Assembly: GCF_014396975.1 (NCBI RefSeq)
Contig: NZ_CP060719.1
Location: forward strand, 2,204,001-2,268,000
Direction: 5' to 3'
Length of the DNA stretch: 64,000 bases
Source of the DNA: Thermomonas carbonis
GTDB lineage: Bacteria > Pseudomonadota > Gammaproteobacteria > Xanthomonadales > Xanthomonadaceae
Each line of letters starts with the position of its first letter. Position 1 is the stretch's first letter. The notes beneath the pieces were generated by a model. That model had not been told where the DNA came from and searched no databases. It saw only the letters and a program-made list of their open reading frames with translations. The position numbers and the translations under genes were made by a program. Positions 47,200 to 57,101 of this stretch are shown here, piece after piece.

Positions 47200-47244
47200 C
47201 TGTTTGCAGGAATCGATATCGACGTGCGTTCGGCACGCATCCCG

Positions 47245-47273
47245 CTTGCATCCCGCTGCGTATAACCCCATAA
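47245..47273 (+). promoter_or_regulatory. sigma-32 (heat-shock) type promoter for lon
   Basis: CTTGCAT, 14-base spacer, CCCCATAA; close to the RpoH consensus CTTGAAA / CCCCATNT. It lies 49 bases before the lon start. Heat-shock control of lon is established in E. coli; here it is inferred from the match. Confidence 0.7.
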
Positions 47274-47321
47274 CCGTCGCATGGCGGCGCCATCGCGCCG
47301 TATGACGTGAATGGAGTCCGC

Positions 47322-49754
47322 ATGAGCAACCCCGCCGAACATCCTGCGCTTGTCCTGCCGGTGCTGCCGCTGCGTGACGTGGTCGTGTTCCCGCACATGG
47401 TGATCCCGTTGTTCGTCGGTCGCGACAAGTCGATCCGTGCGCTCGACATCGCGATGGAAGGCGACAAGCGGATCCTGCTGGTCGCGCAGAAATCCGCTGA
47501 GACCGATGACCCCGGCGCGGGAGATCTGCATCCCATCGGCACGCTTGCGCAGGTGCTGCAATTGCTCAAGCTGCCGGATGGCACCATCAAGGTGCTGGTC
47601 GAAGGCTTGGTGCGTGCCCGCGTGGATGGCGTGCGCGAAGAGGGTGGCGCATTGTCGGGTAACGCTGAGGTGGTGGATTCCGCCGAGACCCGTGAGCCGC
47701 GCGAAATCGAGGCGATCGCACGGTCGCTGATGTCGATGTTCGAGCAGTACATCAAGACCAATCGCAAACTGCCGCCGGAATTGATGCAGACACTGTCCGG
47801 GATCGACGATCCCTCGCGCCTGGCCGACACCATCGCGGCCCACCTGGGTGTGCGCCTGGCCGACAAGCAGAAACTGCTGGAAACGCTGGACACCGCCGAG
47901 CGGCTGGAAATGCTGGTGGGCTTGGTCGATGGCGAGATCGACGTGCAGCAGATGGAGAAGCGGATTCGCGGTCGGGTCAAGTCGCAGATGGAGAAATCCC
48001 AGCGCGAGTACTACCTCAACGAGCAGATGAAGGCGATCCAGAAGGAGCTCGGCGAGCTCGACGACGCGCCGAACGACCTCGACGAGATCGCCAAGAAGAT
48101 CGCAGCCGCCGGCATGCCGAAGCCGGTGGAGACCAAGGCCAAGGCCGAATTCGCCAAGCTGAAGCAGATGTCGCCGATGTCGGCCGAGGCCGGTGTGGTC
48201 CGCAATTACCTCGATTGGCTGCTGGGCGTGCCATGGAACGCGCGAAGCAAGATCCGCAAGGACCTCAAGGCCGCGCAGGACGTGCTGGACGCCGACCACT
48301 ACGGGCTGGAGAAGGTCAAGGAACGCATCCTCGAATACCTCGCGGTGCAGACCCGCGTGGCCAAGATGAAGGGCGCGATCCTGTGCCTGGTCGGGCCGCC
48401 GGGCGTGGGCAAGACCTCGTTGGGGCAGAGCATCGCCAAGGCAACCAACCGCAAGTTCGTGCGCATGGCATTGGGCGGCGTCCGCGACGAGGCCGAGATC
48501 CGCGGGCATCGCCGCACCTACGTGGGTTCCATGCCGGGACGGATCGTGCAGAACCTCAACAAGGTCGGTGCCAAGAACCCGTTGTTCATGCTCGACGAGA
48601 TCGACAAGATGTCGATGGATTTTCGCGGCGATCCGTCCTCGGCGCTGCTCGAAGTGCTCGACCCCGAGCAGAACCACGCTTTCAACGATCATTACCTGGA
48701 AGTCGACCTTGACCTGTCCGAGGTGATGTTCGTGGCGACCTCCAATTCGCTGAACATCCCGGGTCCTTTGCTCGACCGCATGGAAGTGATCCGCATCCCC
48801 GGCTACACCGAGGAAGAAAAGCTCAACATCGCGATGCGCTATCTGGTACCGAAGCAGTTGACCGCGAACGGCCTGCGAGAAGGCGAGCTGAAGATCGCCG
48901 ACAACGCGATCACCGACATCATTCGTTACTACACGCGCGAATCCGGCGTGCGCAACCTGGAGCGCGAGATCGCCAAGATTTCGCGCAAGGTGGTCAAGGA
49001 GATCGCGTTGAAGGGGCCCCAGCCCAAGGGCGCGAAACCCAAGACAATCAATGTCACCAGCAGGAATCTGGACAAGTATCTCGGTGTGCAGCGCTTCGAC
49101 TTCGGTCGCGCCGAGGCTGAGAACGAGATCGGCCTGGTCACCGGGCTGGCTTGGACCGAAGTCGGCGGCGACCTGCTGCAGATCGAGTCAACGTTGGTGC
49201 CGGGCAAGGGGGCACTGATGTTGACCGGCCAATTGGGCGACGTGATGAAGGAGTCGGCGTCGGCGGCGTTGTCGGTGGTGCGCGCTCGCACGGAACGGCT
49301 CGGCATTGATCTCGATTTCCTGCAGAAATACGACGTGCACGTGCATGTGCCGGATGGCGCGACCCCGAAGGATGGCCCAAGTGCTGGCATCGCGATGGCG
49401 ACTGCGTTGGTGTCGATGCTCACTCGCATCCCGGTGCGGAACGACGTGGCGATGACCGGCGAGATCACCTTGCGCGGCCGCGTCAGTGCGATCGGAGGCC
49501 TCAAGGAGAAGTTGCTGGCCGCGCTGCGCGGCGGGATCAAGACCGTGATCATCCCGGACGAGAACCGCAAGGATCTCGCCGACCTGCCGGCAGCGGTCAC
49601 CAGGCACATGAAGATCATGCCGGTGAAGTGGATCGACGAAGTGCTGGACCTGGCGTTGGAAAGACCGCTGCCGGGGCGAGTGGTGTCGGGCGACGACGCG
49701 CAACCACCGCTGTCGAAAGCCGGGGATCGCGCAAGCAACGATGTCAAGCATTGA
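47322..49754 (+). CDS. lon: ATP-dependent protease Lon
   Basis: A soluble 810-residue AAA+ serine protease degrading misfolded and regulatory proteins. N-terminal LON domain ([23 protein letters not shown]), AAA+ domain with [34 protein letters not shown] and FMLDEIDKM, and the Ser-Lys dyad in [15 protein letters not shown] and [14 protein letters not shown]. The ATG has GGAG seven bases upstream. Followed by hup, as in E. coli. Confidence 0.98.
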   Translation: MSNPAEHPALVLPVLPLRDVVVFPHMVIPLFVGRDKSIRALDIAMEGDKRILLVAQKSAETDDPGAGDLHPIGTLAQVLQLLKLPDGTIKVLVEGLVRARVDGVREEGGALSGNAEVVDSAETREPREIEAIARSLMSMFEQYIKTNRKLPPELMQTLSGIDDPSRLADTIAAHLGVRLADKQKLLETLDTAERLEMLVGLVDGEIDVQQMEKRIRGRVKSQMEKSQREYYLNEQMKAIQKELGELDDAPNDLDEIAKKIAAAGMPKPVETKAKAEFAKLKQMSPMSAEAGVVRNYLDWLLGVPWNARSKIRKDLKAAQDVLDADHYGLEKVKERILEYLAVQTRVAKMKGAILCLVGPPGVGKTSLGQSIAKATNRKFVRMALGGVRDEAEIRGHRRTYVGSMPGRIVQNLNKVGAKNPLFMLDEIDKMSMDFRGDPSSALLEVLDPEQNHAFNDHYLEVDLDLSEVMFVATSNSLNIPGPLLDRMEVIRIPGYTEEEKLNIAMRYLVPKQLTANGLREGELKIADNAITDIIRYYTRESGVRNLEREIAKISRKVVKEIALKGPQPKGAKPKTINVTSRNLDKYLGVQRFDFGRAEAENEIGLVTGLAWTEVGGDLLQIESTLVPGKGALMLTGQLGDVMKESASAALSVVRARTERLGIDLDFLQKYDVHVHVPDGATPKDGPSAGIAMATALVSMLTRIPVRNDVAMTGEITLRGRVSAIGGLKEKLLAALRGGIKTVIIPDENRKDLADLPAAVTRHMKIMPVKWIDEVLDLALERPLPGRVVSGDDAQPPLSKAGDRASNDVKH

Positions 49755-49818
49755 CTCTCGGGATCCGTGCCATTCGTCGGCGTGACGCTGAAAGCCGCGC
49801 CAGTGCTTGCTTTCCGGG

Positions 49819-49847
49819 TTGCATGCAAAAAAGAGCGCTGGTATAAA
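49819..49847 (+). promoter_or_regulatory. sigma-70 promoter for hup
   Basis: TTGCAT, 17-base spacer, TATAAA; about 124 bases before the hup start codon. The elements are AT-rich against a GC-rich background. Confidence 0.72.
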
Positions 49848-49970
49848 GTTTCGCAACCGTGGCGTACCGCATCTGTACGTCGTGGCAAGCCCGGGATCGA
49901 GGCAGGTAGCGCCGCCGGATCCGGTCACCGAATACTTCTGTACCCATTCCGCAAGGGAGCAACCAAACAA

Positions 49971-50243
49971 ATGAACAAATCCGACTTCGTTGACGCCATC
50001 GCCGATGGTGCCGAGCTGACCAAGGCTGACGCCGGCCGTGCGCTCGACGCGATGGTTGCCGCCATCACCAAGGCACTGAAGAAGGGCGACACCGTGACCC
50101 TCGTGGGTTTCGGTACCTTCTCGGTGCGCAAGCGTGGCGCGCGCACTGGGCGCAACCCGCGCACCGGCGAGACGATCAAGATCAAGGCGTCGAAGAATCC
50201 GGCGTTCAAGGCTGGCAAGGCGCTGAAGGACGCGGTCAACTGA
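49971..50243 (+). CDS. hupB: DNA-binding protein HU (beta type)
   Basis: A 90-residue nucleoid protein that bends DNA as a dimer. Starts [21 protein letters not shown] and contains [14 protein letters not shown] and [14 protein letters not shown], the DNA-contact beta-arm, then [20 protein letters not shown] lies 13 bases upstream. Placed after lon, as in many proteobacteria. Confidence 0.97.
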   Translation: MNKSDFVDAIADGAELTKADAGRALDAMVAAITKALKKGDTVTLVGFGTFSVRKRGARTGRNPRTGETIKIKASKNPAFKAGKALKDAVN

Positions 50244-50261
50244 TCGCAGTCGCATCGTCCG

Positions 50262-50291
50262 AAAAAAAGCCCGGCATCGTCGGGCTTTTTT
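50262..50291 (+). terminator. intrinsic terminator of hup
   Basis: AAAAAAAGCCCG, 7-base loop, CGGGCTTTTTT; starts 19 bases after the stop codon. Confidence 0.88.
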
Positions 50292-50340
50292 GTTGCGGGA
50301 AGGTTCCGCTGGTGGCGTTGCGCTGCGATAATCCGGGGGC

Positions 50341-50415
50341 GGGCACTTAGCTCAGCGGTAGAGCGGCTCCTTTACACGGAGCGGGTCGGGGGTTCGATCC
50401 CCTCAGTGCCCACCA
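50341..50415 (+). tRNA. tRNA-Val (anticodon UAC)
   Basis: Acceptor GGGCACT/AGTGCCC, anticodon loop TTTACAC, T-arm GGGGGTTCGATCCCC, encoded ACCA. A promoter-like TTCCGC (50304-50309) with GATAAT (50327-50332), 17 bases apart, lies just upstream. Confidence 0.96.
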
Positions 50416-50423
50416 AAAAAGCA

Positions 50424-50452
50424 TTGCGTGCGCATTGCTCGCACGCTATGAT
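50424..50452 (+). promoter_or_regulatory. promoter for tRNA-Asp
   Basis: TTGCGT, 17-base spacer, TATGAT, twelve bases before the tRNA-Asp gene. Confidence 0.55.
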
Positions 50453-50464
50453 GTTCGTCTCAGC

Positions 50465-50541
50465 GGAGTGGTAGTTCAGTCGGTTAGAATGCTGGCCTGT
50501 CACGCCGGAGGTCGCGGGTTCGAGTCCCGTCCACTCCGCCA
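50465..50541 (+). tRNA. tRNA-Asp (anticodon GUC)
   Basis: Acceptor GGAGTGG/CCACTCC, anticodon loop CTGTCAC, T-arm CGGGTTCGAGTCCCG, encoded GCCA end. Confidence 0.97.
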
Positions 50542-50550
50542 TTTATTGAG

Positions 50551-50581
50551 AAGCCTCGCAGCGATGCGGGGCTTTTTTTTT
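50551..50581 (+). terminator. intrinsic terminator of the tRNA-Val/Asp unit
   Basis: AAGCCTCGCA, GCGA tetraloop, TGCGGGGCTT followed by seven further T residues. Confidence 0.9.
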
Positions 50582-50663
50582 CAGTAACCGTGTCGCTGAT
50601 GGATCGAACCCATTTGACGGCGGCGCGCTAGACTAGTCGGCTACGCCTCATCGTAATCCGACC

Positions 50664-52631
50664 ATGCTGCAGACACTTCGCGACAAGACTTCCGGCTGGA
50701 TCGCCACGGTCATCCTCGGCCTGCTGATCATCCCGTTCGCTTTCTTCGGAATGGAGTCCTACCTCACGCAAAAGGTGGACGCTTACGCTGCGCGCATCAC
50801 CCAGCCGCCTGCGTGGTGGCCATCCGCGCCCCAGGCATGGCCGGTGAGCTACCTGTGGAAGACCCACGACATCGATGCGCAGGACTACCGGCAGCGGCTG
50901 GAGACGATGCGCATGCGGCTGCGCGACGAGCAGGGCGACAAGTTCGACAGCAAGGCGTTCGAGTCGGCGGAGAACAAGCGCCAGATCCTGGATGACATGA
51001 TCGACGAGCAACTGATGCGGCTCGCGGCCGAGAGCGACGGCATCGTGGTCAGCGACGCCGAGATCCGCCAGGAGATCCAGCAGATCCCGGATTTCCAGGT
51101 CGATGGCAAGTTCGACGCGGATCGCTACCAGCTGCTGCTGGCTTCACAGAACCCGCCTCAGACGCCGCGCACGTTCGAGCAGACGGTTCGCGACAACCTG
51201 CAGTACGGATTGATCCCGAGCCGGCTGGCGCGGTCCGGGTTCGTCACCGACATGGAGCTCGATCGGCTCATGCGCCTGCTCGGTGAACGTCGTGACGTCA
51301 GTTTCGTGGTGATGCCGCCGATACCGGCGGACACGGCGCCGATCACGCCAGCGCAGATCCAGGCGTGGTACGAAGCGAACGCGCGCGACTATCGCAGCCC
51401 GGAGACGGTGCGCCTGGAATACGTCGAAGTCGACGCCAGCACGCTGCCAGTGCCGGTGGCTGATGAAGCCGCGTTGCGCAAGCTCTACGAGGAACAAGCT
51501 GCGAAGTTTTCGACCGCCGAGCAGCGTTCGGTCTCGCACATCCTGGTGCAGGTCGCGGCCGATGCCAGCGACGCTGACAAGCAGGCGGCCGAAGCGCGCG
51601 CGAAGAAGCTGGCGGATCAGGCCCGGGTGGCGGGTGCGGATTTCGCGGCCCTGGCACGGGCCAATTCCGATGACGCCGGCTCCAAGGCCGCGGGCGGCAG
51701 TCTGGGCTGGCTGGCCAAGGGCGGCATGCCCGGCCCCTTCGACGATGCGGCATTTGCAATGGCGGCCGGTGAAGTGCGTGGGCCAGTGAAGACTGATTTC
51801 GGCTGGCATGTGATCAAGCTCGACGAACTGCGTGGTGGTACCCGCCAGCCGTTCGAGGCGGTGCGTGCCCAACTGGAGCAGGAACTGGTCGAAGGCGGGC
51901 GCGAACGTGCGTTCAACGAGCTCAGCGGCAAGCTGGTCGATGCGGTGTACAAGAATCCGAATTCGCTGGAGCCGGCGGCAAAATCGCTGGGCTTGATGGT
52001 GCAGACCACCCCGGCGTTCCCGCGAGGTGGTGGCCCAGGTATCGCTTCCGATCAGAAGGTGTTGCGCGCTGCGTTCTCCGACACCTTGATCCGCGACGGC
52101 ACCGCAAGCGACCCGATCGAGCTGTCGCCTACCCGCACTGTGCTGATCCGGGTCGTCGAACACAAACCGGAAGCAGCGTTGCCGTTGTCGCAAGTCGGCA
52201 ATGCGGTGGTGTTGGCGATCCGTGCCGATCGCCAGCGCAAGGCGGCGGAAGCCGCAGCGGATACGCTGGTCAAGGCGGCGAAGGCCTCAGGCCTGCCGGC
52301 GGCGGCCACGGCCGCCACCTTGGCAATGGGCGAGGCGAATGACGTCCGTCGCGGCAGTGCCGTGCCTTCCCCTGAGGTGGTGGAGGCGTTCTTCCGCGTC
52401 CCGCGCCCGCAGGACAACTTGATCCCGGTCGGCAAGACAGAAGCCGGCGGACAGTTCATCGTGTTCGCGATCCGCGCGGTGCGCGATGGGGACATCGGCC
52501 AGGTCACCGCGGAAGAACGTGATCAGTTGCGCCAGCAGTTGTCGCAGGCGTCCGGCTTTCAGGCACAGAAAGCCTTCGTCCGCGCTGCGCGCGGCAAGTA
52601 CCAGATCAAGGTTGCCGAAGACCGGTTGTGA
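50664..52631 (+). CDS. ppiD: peptidyl-prolyl isomerase PpiD (SurA-type N-terminus)
   Basis: A 655-residue periplasmic foldase tethered to the inner membrane by a single N-terminal helix (WIATVILGLLIIPFAFFG, about residues 13-30). A SurA-like chaperone region follows (residues about 60-190), then a parvulin-type domain (about 285-385) with VSHILVQVA, LARANSDDAGSKAAGGSLGW and VKTDFGWHVIKLDE. The first ATG after the tRNA terminator is used. It helps fold outer-membrane and secreted proteins leaving the Sec channel. Confidence 0.93.
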   Translation: MLQTLRDKTSGWIATVILGLLIIPFAFFGMESYLTQKVDAYAARITQPPAWWPSAPQAWPVSYLWKTHDIDAQDYRQRLETMRMRLRDEQGDKFDSKAFESAENKRQILDDMIDEQLMRLAAESDGIVVSDAEIRQEIQQIPDFQVDGKFDADRYQLLLASQNPPQTPRTFEQTVRDNLQYGLIPSRLARSGFVTDMELDRLMRLLGERRDVSFVVMPPIPADTAPITPAQIQAWYEANARDYRSPETVRLEYVEVDASTLPVPVADEAALRKLYEEQAAKFSTAEQRSVSHILVQVAADASDADKQAAEARAKKLADQARVAGADFAALARANSDDAGSKAAGGSLGWLAKGGMPGPFDDAAFAMAAGEVRGPVKTDFGWHVIKLDELRGGTRQPFEAVRAQLEQELVEGGRERAFNELSGKLVDAVYKNPNSLEPAAKSLGLMVQTTPAFPRGGGPGIASDQKVLRAAFSDTLIRDGTASDPIELSPTRTVLIRVVEHKPEAALPLSQVGNAVVLAIRADRQRKAAEAAADTLVKAAKASGLPAAATAATLAMGEANDVRRGSAVPSPEVVEAFFRVPRPQDNLIPVGKTEAGGQFIVFAIRAVRDGDIGQVTAEERDQLRQQLSQASGFQAQKAFVRAARGKYQIKVAEDRL

Positions 52632-52643
52632 GATGAGGCAACG

Positions 52644-52667
52644 CATGCCCGGTGATCGCCGGGCATG
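52644..52667. repeat. perfect inverted repeat after ppiD
   Basis: CATGCCCGG, six-base loop TGATCG, CCGGGCATG; no T-run follows. It precedes the stronger hairpin by a few bases and may be a processing or blocking stem. Confidence 0.45.
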
Positions 52668-52670
52668 GCC

Positions 52671-52705
52671 AACGAAAACGCCCGGCATTGCCGGGCGTTT
52701 TCGTT
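52671..52705. terminator. bidirectional terminator between ppiD and fabI
   Basis: AACGAAAACGCCCGGC, ATT loop, and the exact complement GCCGGGCGTTTTCGTT. It serves ppiD on the plus strand and fabI on the minus strand. Confidence 0.85.
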
Positions 52706-52733
52706 GTCGAACAGGATCACGGGATGACGCGGA

Positions 52734-53522
52734 TCATTCGATCCCGCTCATTCCCATGATGTTGTAACCGGCATCGACATAAGTGATCTCGCCGGTGATG
52801 CCGGCGGCAAGGTCCGAACACAGGAACGCGGCGGCATTGCCGACGTCCTCGATGGTGACCACCCGGCGCAGCGGCGCGACGGCCTCGAACTGGGTGAGCA
52901 TCTTGCGGAAATTGGCGACGCCGCTGGCGGCCAAGGTGCGGATCGGACCCGCCGAGATCGCGTTGACGCGCGTGCCCTCCGGACCCAGCGCCATCGCCAT
53001 GTAGCGCACGGTGGCTTCCAGCGAGGCCTTGGCCACGCCCATGGTGTTGTAGTTGGCCAGCGCGCGTTCCGCACCCAGGTAGCTCAGGGTCAGCACCGAG
53101 CCGTTGCGGCCCTTCATCAGTGGGCGCGCAGCCTTGGCGATTGCCGCCAGCGAGTAGGCGCTGATGTCGTGGGCGATGTGAAAGCGTTCGCGGTTGATGC
53201 CATCCAGAAAATCGCCCTCGATCGCCTCGCGCGGGGCGAACGCGATGCAATGCACGAGGATGTCGAAACCGTCCCTCCAGTGCTTGCCGAGGTGGTCGAA
53301 ACAGGCGTCGATCTGGCCGTCATCAGCCACATCCAGCGGCAACACGATGCTACTGCCGTAGTTGGCCGCGGCGTCGTCCACCCGCGATTTCAGCTTCTCG
53401 TTCTGGTAGGTCAGTGCCAGCTCGGCGCCTTGGCGATGCATGGCATCGGCGATGCCGGTGGCGATCGAACGCTGACTGGCGATGCCGGTGATCAGTGCAC
53501 GCTTGCCTTGCAGGAATCCCAT
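52734..53522 (-). CDS. fabI: enoyl-[acyl-carrier-protein] reductase (NADH)
   Basis: A 262-residue SDR that performs the last reduction of fatty-acid elongation; the target of triclosan-type inhibitors. The FabI pattern Tyr-x9-Tyr-x6-Lys falls on Tyr148, Tyr158 and Lys165 in [19 protein letters not shown]; the cofactor loop is [14 protein letters not shown] strong AAGGAG site lies just before the ATG. It stands alone. Confidence 0.96.
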   Translation of the reverse strand: MGFLQGKRALITGIASQRSIATGIADAMHRQGAELALTYQNEKLKSRVDDAAANYGSSIVLPLDVADDGQIDACFDHLGKHWRDGFDILVHCIAFAPREAIEGDFLDGINRERFHIAHDISAYSLAAIAKAARPLMKGRNGSVLTLSYLGAERALANYNTMGVAKASLEATVRYMAMALGPEGTRVNAISAGPIRTLAASGVANFRKMLTQFEAVAPLRRVVTIEDVGNAAAFLCSDLAAGITGEITYVDAGYNIMGMSGIE

Positions 53523-53565
53523 GGTGTCTCCTTCGATGCCGCGCGGGTCGCGTCGAGCAATCCTT

Positions 53566-54408
53566 CTAGTTTGCCTCGTCGGGCGCGGTGCGGCCAGCGT
53601 CGGTGCCGATGGGTACTAGCGCGTCACGCGCGCCGGGATGCCATCCCGGATTGAGGGCGATGACGAAGTCCGCATCGAGACCTTGCGCGATGGCCCATGC
53701 GCGCAGGTCGCGTGTCGCGGCAGGCAGCCGTCGCGGGACCAGCCGCGGCACCTGTCGCTCGATCGCGCGTTGCCAGCGCGGGTTGTCGGCGTGCTGGTCG
53801 AACAGGCAAGCGATCGCATGCAGCTTGAGCGGATAGCTGCGGGTGATGCCGGACAGTCGCGCGGCACCTTTGCGACGCGACGCGCGCAATGCGCCTTCGC
53901 CGGCGTTGTATGCCATCGCTGTCTGCCGCCAGTCCTGGCCGAACATCGCGTGCAGGCGATTGAGGTAGCGAACCGCTGCCCGGGTGGAAGCGACCACCGA
54001 CAGTCGATCATCCACCTTGCCGTGCACGCTCATGCCGTGGCGGCGCGCGGTGCCGGCGGTGAACTGCCACAGGCCAGCAGGGCCACCGGTGCTGCGTGCA
54101 TCGGCGCGGTAGCGGCTTTCCACGAACGGAATCAGCGCGAATTCGCTCGGCAGGCCTGCCTCGCGCACTTCATCCAGCACGTAACCGAATACCGCGAGGG
54201 CGGTTTCATCCTGATCCGCGAGGTGTTCAGCGACGTGTGCGTAATGGCTGCGCCAGCGCGCGCTGGGCTTGCGGCAATCGGGATCAGCCAGGCCGACGTG
54301 GAAGCGCTGCATGATCTCGCCGCCGCTGCGGGTATGCGGCGCAGACGAGGCGAGCGCGATTGCACTGGCGAACACCAATGCCCCCGCGAACATGCGCACC
54401 CGCCTCAT
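53566..54408 (-). CDS. lytic transglycosylase domain protein (MltD-like)
   Basis: A 280-residue exported protein with an SLT domain: [23 protein letters not shown] has the catalytic glutamate, followed by [14 protein letters not shown] and AYNAGEGAL. These are the signatures of goose-lysozyme-fold transglycosylases that cleave peptidoglycan. Unlike E. coli MltD, no LysM repeats are seen at the C-terminus. The signal segment [22 protein letters not shown] is at the start. The ATG overlaps the gloB stop by four bases, as in the E. coli mltD-gloB-rnhA-dnaQ area. Confidence 0.88.
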   Translation of the reverse strand: MRRVRMFAGALVFASAIALASSAPHTRSGGEIMQRFHVGLADPDCRKPSARWRSHYAHVAEHLADQDETALAVFGYVLDEVREAGLPSEFALIPFVESRYRADARSTGGPAGLWQFTAGTARRHGMSVHGKVDDRLSVVASTRAAVRYLNRLHAMFGQDWRQTAMAYNAGEGALRASRRKGAARLSGITRSYPLKLHAIACLFDQHADNPRWQRAIERQVPRLVPRRLPAATRDLRAWAIAQGLDADFVIALNPGWHPGARDALVPIGTDAGRTAPDEAN

Positions 54409-55184
54409 CCGCGAAAGCCGTCCTTCCAATGGCGCAGACTGGCGAAGACCTCGGCCGGCGATGCCAGCGCATGCCCTGCATGCGTTTCTGCCGAGGCGCG
54501 CACAGCGGGGTCGTCGCAGCGCAGGAACGGATTGCAGGCGCGCTCGACGTGGAGGGTGGCCGGCAGGGTGGACTGACCGGTCTGGCGCAACTGGCGAACC
54601 TCGCGTGCGCGTTCACGCAGCGCGATGTTGCCGGGATCGACCGTGGTCGCGAAGGCGGCGTTCGCCAACGTGTATTCGTGCCCGCAGCAGACCCGCGTCT
54701 CGCCCGGCAGGGCGGCCAACCTTTCCAACGAGACGTGCATCTGCGCCGGCGTGCCTTCGAACATCCGCCCGCAGCCCAGGCTGAACAGTGTGTCCCCGCA
54801 GAACAGCAGCGCGCTGCCGTCGAGGTCATCGCCGTGGAAGGCGACATGGCTGCGCGTATGCCCTGGAATTTCGATGGTCGTGAACTGCCACGGCCCGGCA
54901 TCAACCGAATCACCCTCTGCCACGCGCCGGGTGGCGATGGGGATACGGTCGTCGTGCGGCGCGATCACCGGCACATGTGGCCAATGCCGCAACAGGTCCG
55001 CCACGCCGTCGATATGGTCTTTGTGGTGGTGGGTCAGCAGGATCGCGTGCGGCGGTGGTGCGCCTGCAAGCGCAGCGAGTACCGGCGCGGCCTGGCCGGG
55101 ATCGACGATCACGCTGCCACCGGCCGCGTCGCGCAGCAGCCAGACGATGTTGTCCTCGAACGCTGGGACCTGTTGCAGCGGCAT
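54405..55184 (-). CDS. gloB: hydroxyacylglutathione hydrolase (glyoxalase II)
   Basis: Hydrolyses S-lactoylglutathione to lactate and glutathione in methylglyoxal detoxification. A 259-residue metallo-beta-lactamase fold with the double-metal motif THHHKDH (51-57), GHTRSHVAFHG, CGDTLFSLGCGRMFEG and CGHEYTLANAAFA, all family hallmarks. Divergent from the methyltransferase-like gene by 49 bases. Confidence 0.95.
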   Translation of the reverse strand: MPLQQVPAFEDNIVWLLRDAAGGSVIVDPGQAAPVLAALAGAPPPHAILLTHHHKDHIDGVADLLRHWPHVPVIAPHDDRIPIATRRVAEGDSVDAGPWQFTTIEIPGHTRSHVAFHGDDLDGSALLFCGDTLFSLGCGRMFEGTPAQMHVSLERLAALPGETRVCCGHEYTLANAAFATTVDPGNIALRERAREVRQLRQTGQSTLPATLHVERACNPFLRCDDPAVRASAETHAGHALASPAEVFASLRHWKDGFRG

Positions 55185-55233
55185 TTGTCCAGTCCGTGAC
55201 GGGTCGCGGGCTTTCCCGCAGAATCCGGCGGGT

Positions 55234-55908
55234 ATGTCGCCGACCTTGCCGCCGTCCGTGTTCCGCCGTCAACCCGATGCCGTCGCCGCCGAGGCCTGGT
55301 TCGCGGGCCGGGCCGGGCAGGCGATCCTGGCCAGCCAGGCCGAATGCCTGCGCGTGGCCCTGCAGCAGCGCACCGGCCAGGCGGCCCTCTGGTTGCGCCC
55401 GGCCGCAGCGGAACAGGCGTGCATGCTGGAAGACAGCGCTTTGTTGCGCTTGTGGCCGGATGCCATCGGGTTTGGCGGCGATCTTCGCTGCGCCCTGCCA
55501 TTGCCGTTGGCCAGCGAGTCCTGCGGTGTGGTCCTGGTCCAGCACTTGGCCGATGCCTCCACGGACCCGCTGGGCTTGCTGGACGAATGCGCGCGCGTGT
55601 TGCTGCCCGGAGGCTGGCTGTGGCTGCTCGCCCTCAACCCGCTGTCGCCGTATCGCTGGCGCTGGCGTGGGCAGGGCCTGCGGGTGTCGGAGCCGGTGAC
55701 TTGGCGTCGACGGCTACGCGCGGTCGGGTTGGTGCCGGATGCTGTGTCGCAGGGGCTGGGCCCGAGCTGGGAGGTCGCCCACGATCCCTGCCTGCAGGAC
55801 GGCGCCGGCCTGCGTGCCGCCTTCCTGCTGCGCGCGCAGAAGCGGCGTCTGCCGATGACGCCGGGGCGCGGCCAACGCGTGCTGCGCCTGCAGGCAGGTT
55901 CCGCATGA
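55234..55908 (+). CDS. methyltransferase-like protein with degenerate SAM-binding motif (YafS position)
   Basis: A 224-residue protein with the C-terminal half of a class I methyltransferase ([27 protein letters not shown]). However, motif I, normally Asp/Glu-x-Gly-x-Gly, is missing: the corresponding stretch reads [15 protein letters not shown]. It sits between gloB and rnhA, the place of E. coli yafS, a predicted methyltransferase of unknown function. SAM binding is doubtful here. Its stop overlaps the rnhA ATG by four bases. Confidence 0.7.
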   Translation: MSPTLPPSVFRRQPDAVAAEAWFAGRAGQAILASQAECLRVALQQRTGQAALWLRPAAAEQACMLEDSALLRLWPDAIGFGGDLRCALPLPLASESCGVVLVQHLADASTDPLGLLDECARVLLPGGWLWLLALNPLSPYRWRWRGQGLRVSEPVTWRRRLRAVGLVPDAVSQGLGPSWEVAHDPCLQDGAGLRAAFLLRAQKRRLPMTPGRGQRVLRLQAGSA

Positions 55909-56363
55909 GCGCCGCGCGCAAGCAGATCGAGGTGCATACCGATGGTGCTTGCCTCGGCAACCCCGGGCCGGGCGGCTGGGGCGCGCTGTTGCGATGGCGC
56001 GAGGTCGAACGCGAGCTGTCCGGTGGCGAACCCGATACCACCAACAACCGGATGGAACTGATGGCCGCGATCGCCGCGCTGGAGGCCTTGCGCGAGCCCT
56101 GCGACGTGATCCTGACCACCGATTCGCAATACGTCCGCCAGGGCATCCTGGACTGGCTGGCCAACTGGATCCGGCGCGGCTGGAAAACCGCCGGCGGCGA
56201 TCCGGTCAAGAACCGCGACTTGTGGGAACGCCTGCAGCTGGCAGCCGCGCCGCACAAGGTCGACTGGCGCTGGGTGAAGGGCCATTCCGGCCATCCGGAG
56301 AACGAGCGGGTGGACGTGCTGGCACGCACCGCGGCGGAACAGATCAGGGACAAGGCAGGCTGA
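55905..56363 (+). CDS. rnhA: ribonuclease HI
   Basis: Removes RNA from RNA:DNA hybrids. 152 residues with the DEDD carboxylates at Asp13, Glu51, Asp73 and Asp137 ([42 protein letters not shown]). The basic protrusion W...[14 protein letters not shown] is present. ATGA overlap upstream; its stop overlaps the dnaQ start by one base. Confidence 0.97.
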   Translation: MSAARKQIEVHTDGACLGNPGPGGWGALLRWREVERELSGGEPDTTNNRMELMAAIAALEALREPCDVILTTDSQYVRQGILDWLANWIRRGWKTAGGDPVKNRDLWERLQLAAAPHKVDWRWVKGHSGHPENERVDVLARTAAEQIRDKAG

Positions 56364-57076
56364 TGCGTCAGGTCGTACTGGACACCGAAACCACCGGCCT
56401 GGAATGGCAGAAGGGCAATCGCGTGGTCGAAATCGGCTGCGTGGAGCTCGTCGAGCGCCGTCCCACCGGGCGCACCTTCCACGCCTATCTCAATCCCGAT
56501 CGCGACATGGAGCCGGGCGCGCAGGAAGTCACCGGGCTGACCCGCGAGTTCCTGTCCGACAAACCGCGTTTCGCCGAGGTGGCCGACGAGTTCCTGGACT
56601 TCATCGACGGTGCCGAGCTTGTGATCCACAACGCCGCGTTCGATGTGGGTTTCCTCGATGCCGAATTGGGTCGGCTGGAGGGTCGCGGCAAGATCCGTGA
56701 GCGCTGCGCGGTCGAGGACACTCTGTTGATGGCGCGGCAGCGCTTCCCGGGCCAGCGCAATTCGCTGGACGCGCTGTGCAAGCGACTTGGCGTTGACAAC
56801 TCGCAGCGCCAGTTGCACGGCGCGCTGCTCGACGCGCAGATCCTGCTGGATGTCTACATCGCGCTGACATCCGGGCAGAGCGAGATCGGTTTCGCCAGCG
56901 ATACGGCGCCGCGTGCAGCTGAAACGGTGCAGTTCGTCGCACGCGTCGCCGATCCGTCGTTGCGGCCACGTGTGCAGGTCACGAGTGAGGATGCCGCCGC
57001 GCATGCCGCGCGGCTGGCGGTATTGCAGAAAAAAGCCGGGCGTTGCCTGTGGCTGGAGATCGAACAGGCCGGTTGA
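56363..57076 (+). CDS. dnaQ: DNA polymerase III epsilon subunit (proofreading exonuclease)
   Basis: 3'-5' exonuclease of the replicative polymerase. 237 residues. DEDDh residues: Asp7 and Glu9 in LDTETTG, Asp94 in HNAAFDVGFLD, His152 and Asp157 in LHGALLDAQ. The C-terminal tail after about 175 binds the alpha subunit. Adjacent to rnhA, as in E. coli. Confidence 0.97.
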   Translation: MRQVVLDTETTGLEWQKGNRVVEIGCVELVERRPTGRTFHAYLNPDRDMEPGAQEVTGLTREFLSDKPRFAEVADEFLDFIDGAELVIHNAAFDVGFLDAELGRLEGRGKIRERCAVEDTLLMARQRFPGQRNSLDALCKRLGVDNSQRQLHGALLDAQILLDVYIALTSGQSEIGFASDTAPRAAETVQFVARVADPSLRPRVQVTSEDAAAHAARLAVLQKKAGRCLWLEIEQAG

Positions 57077-57101
57077 ACTGGTCCGTTGAACCGGTCGCGA
57101 G

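Noticed and set aside
45591..48692. Open frame of 1033 codons on the minus strand
   Set aside because: It lies antisense to clpX and lon, which have full family motifs; the translation is a His/Leu/Asp-rich shadow from GC-rich codon bias.
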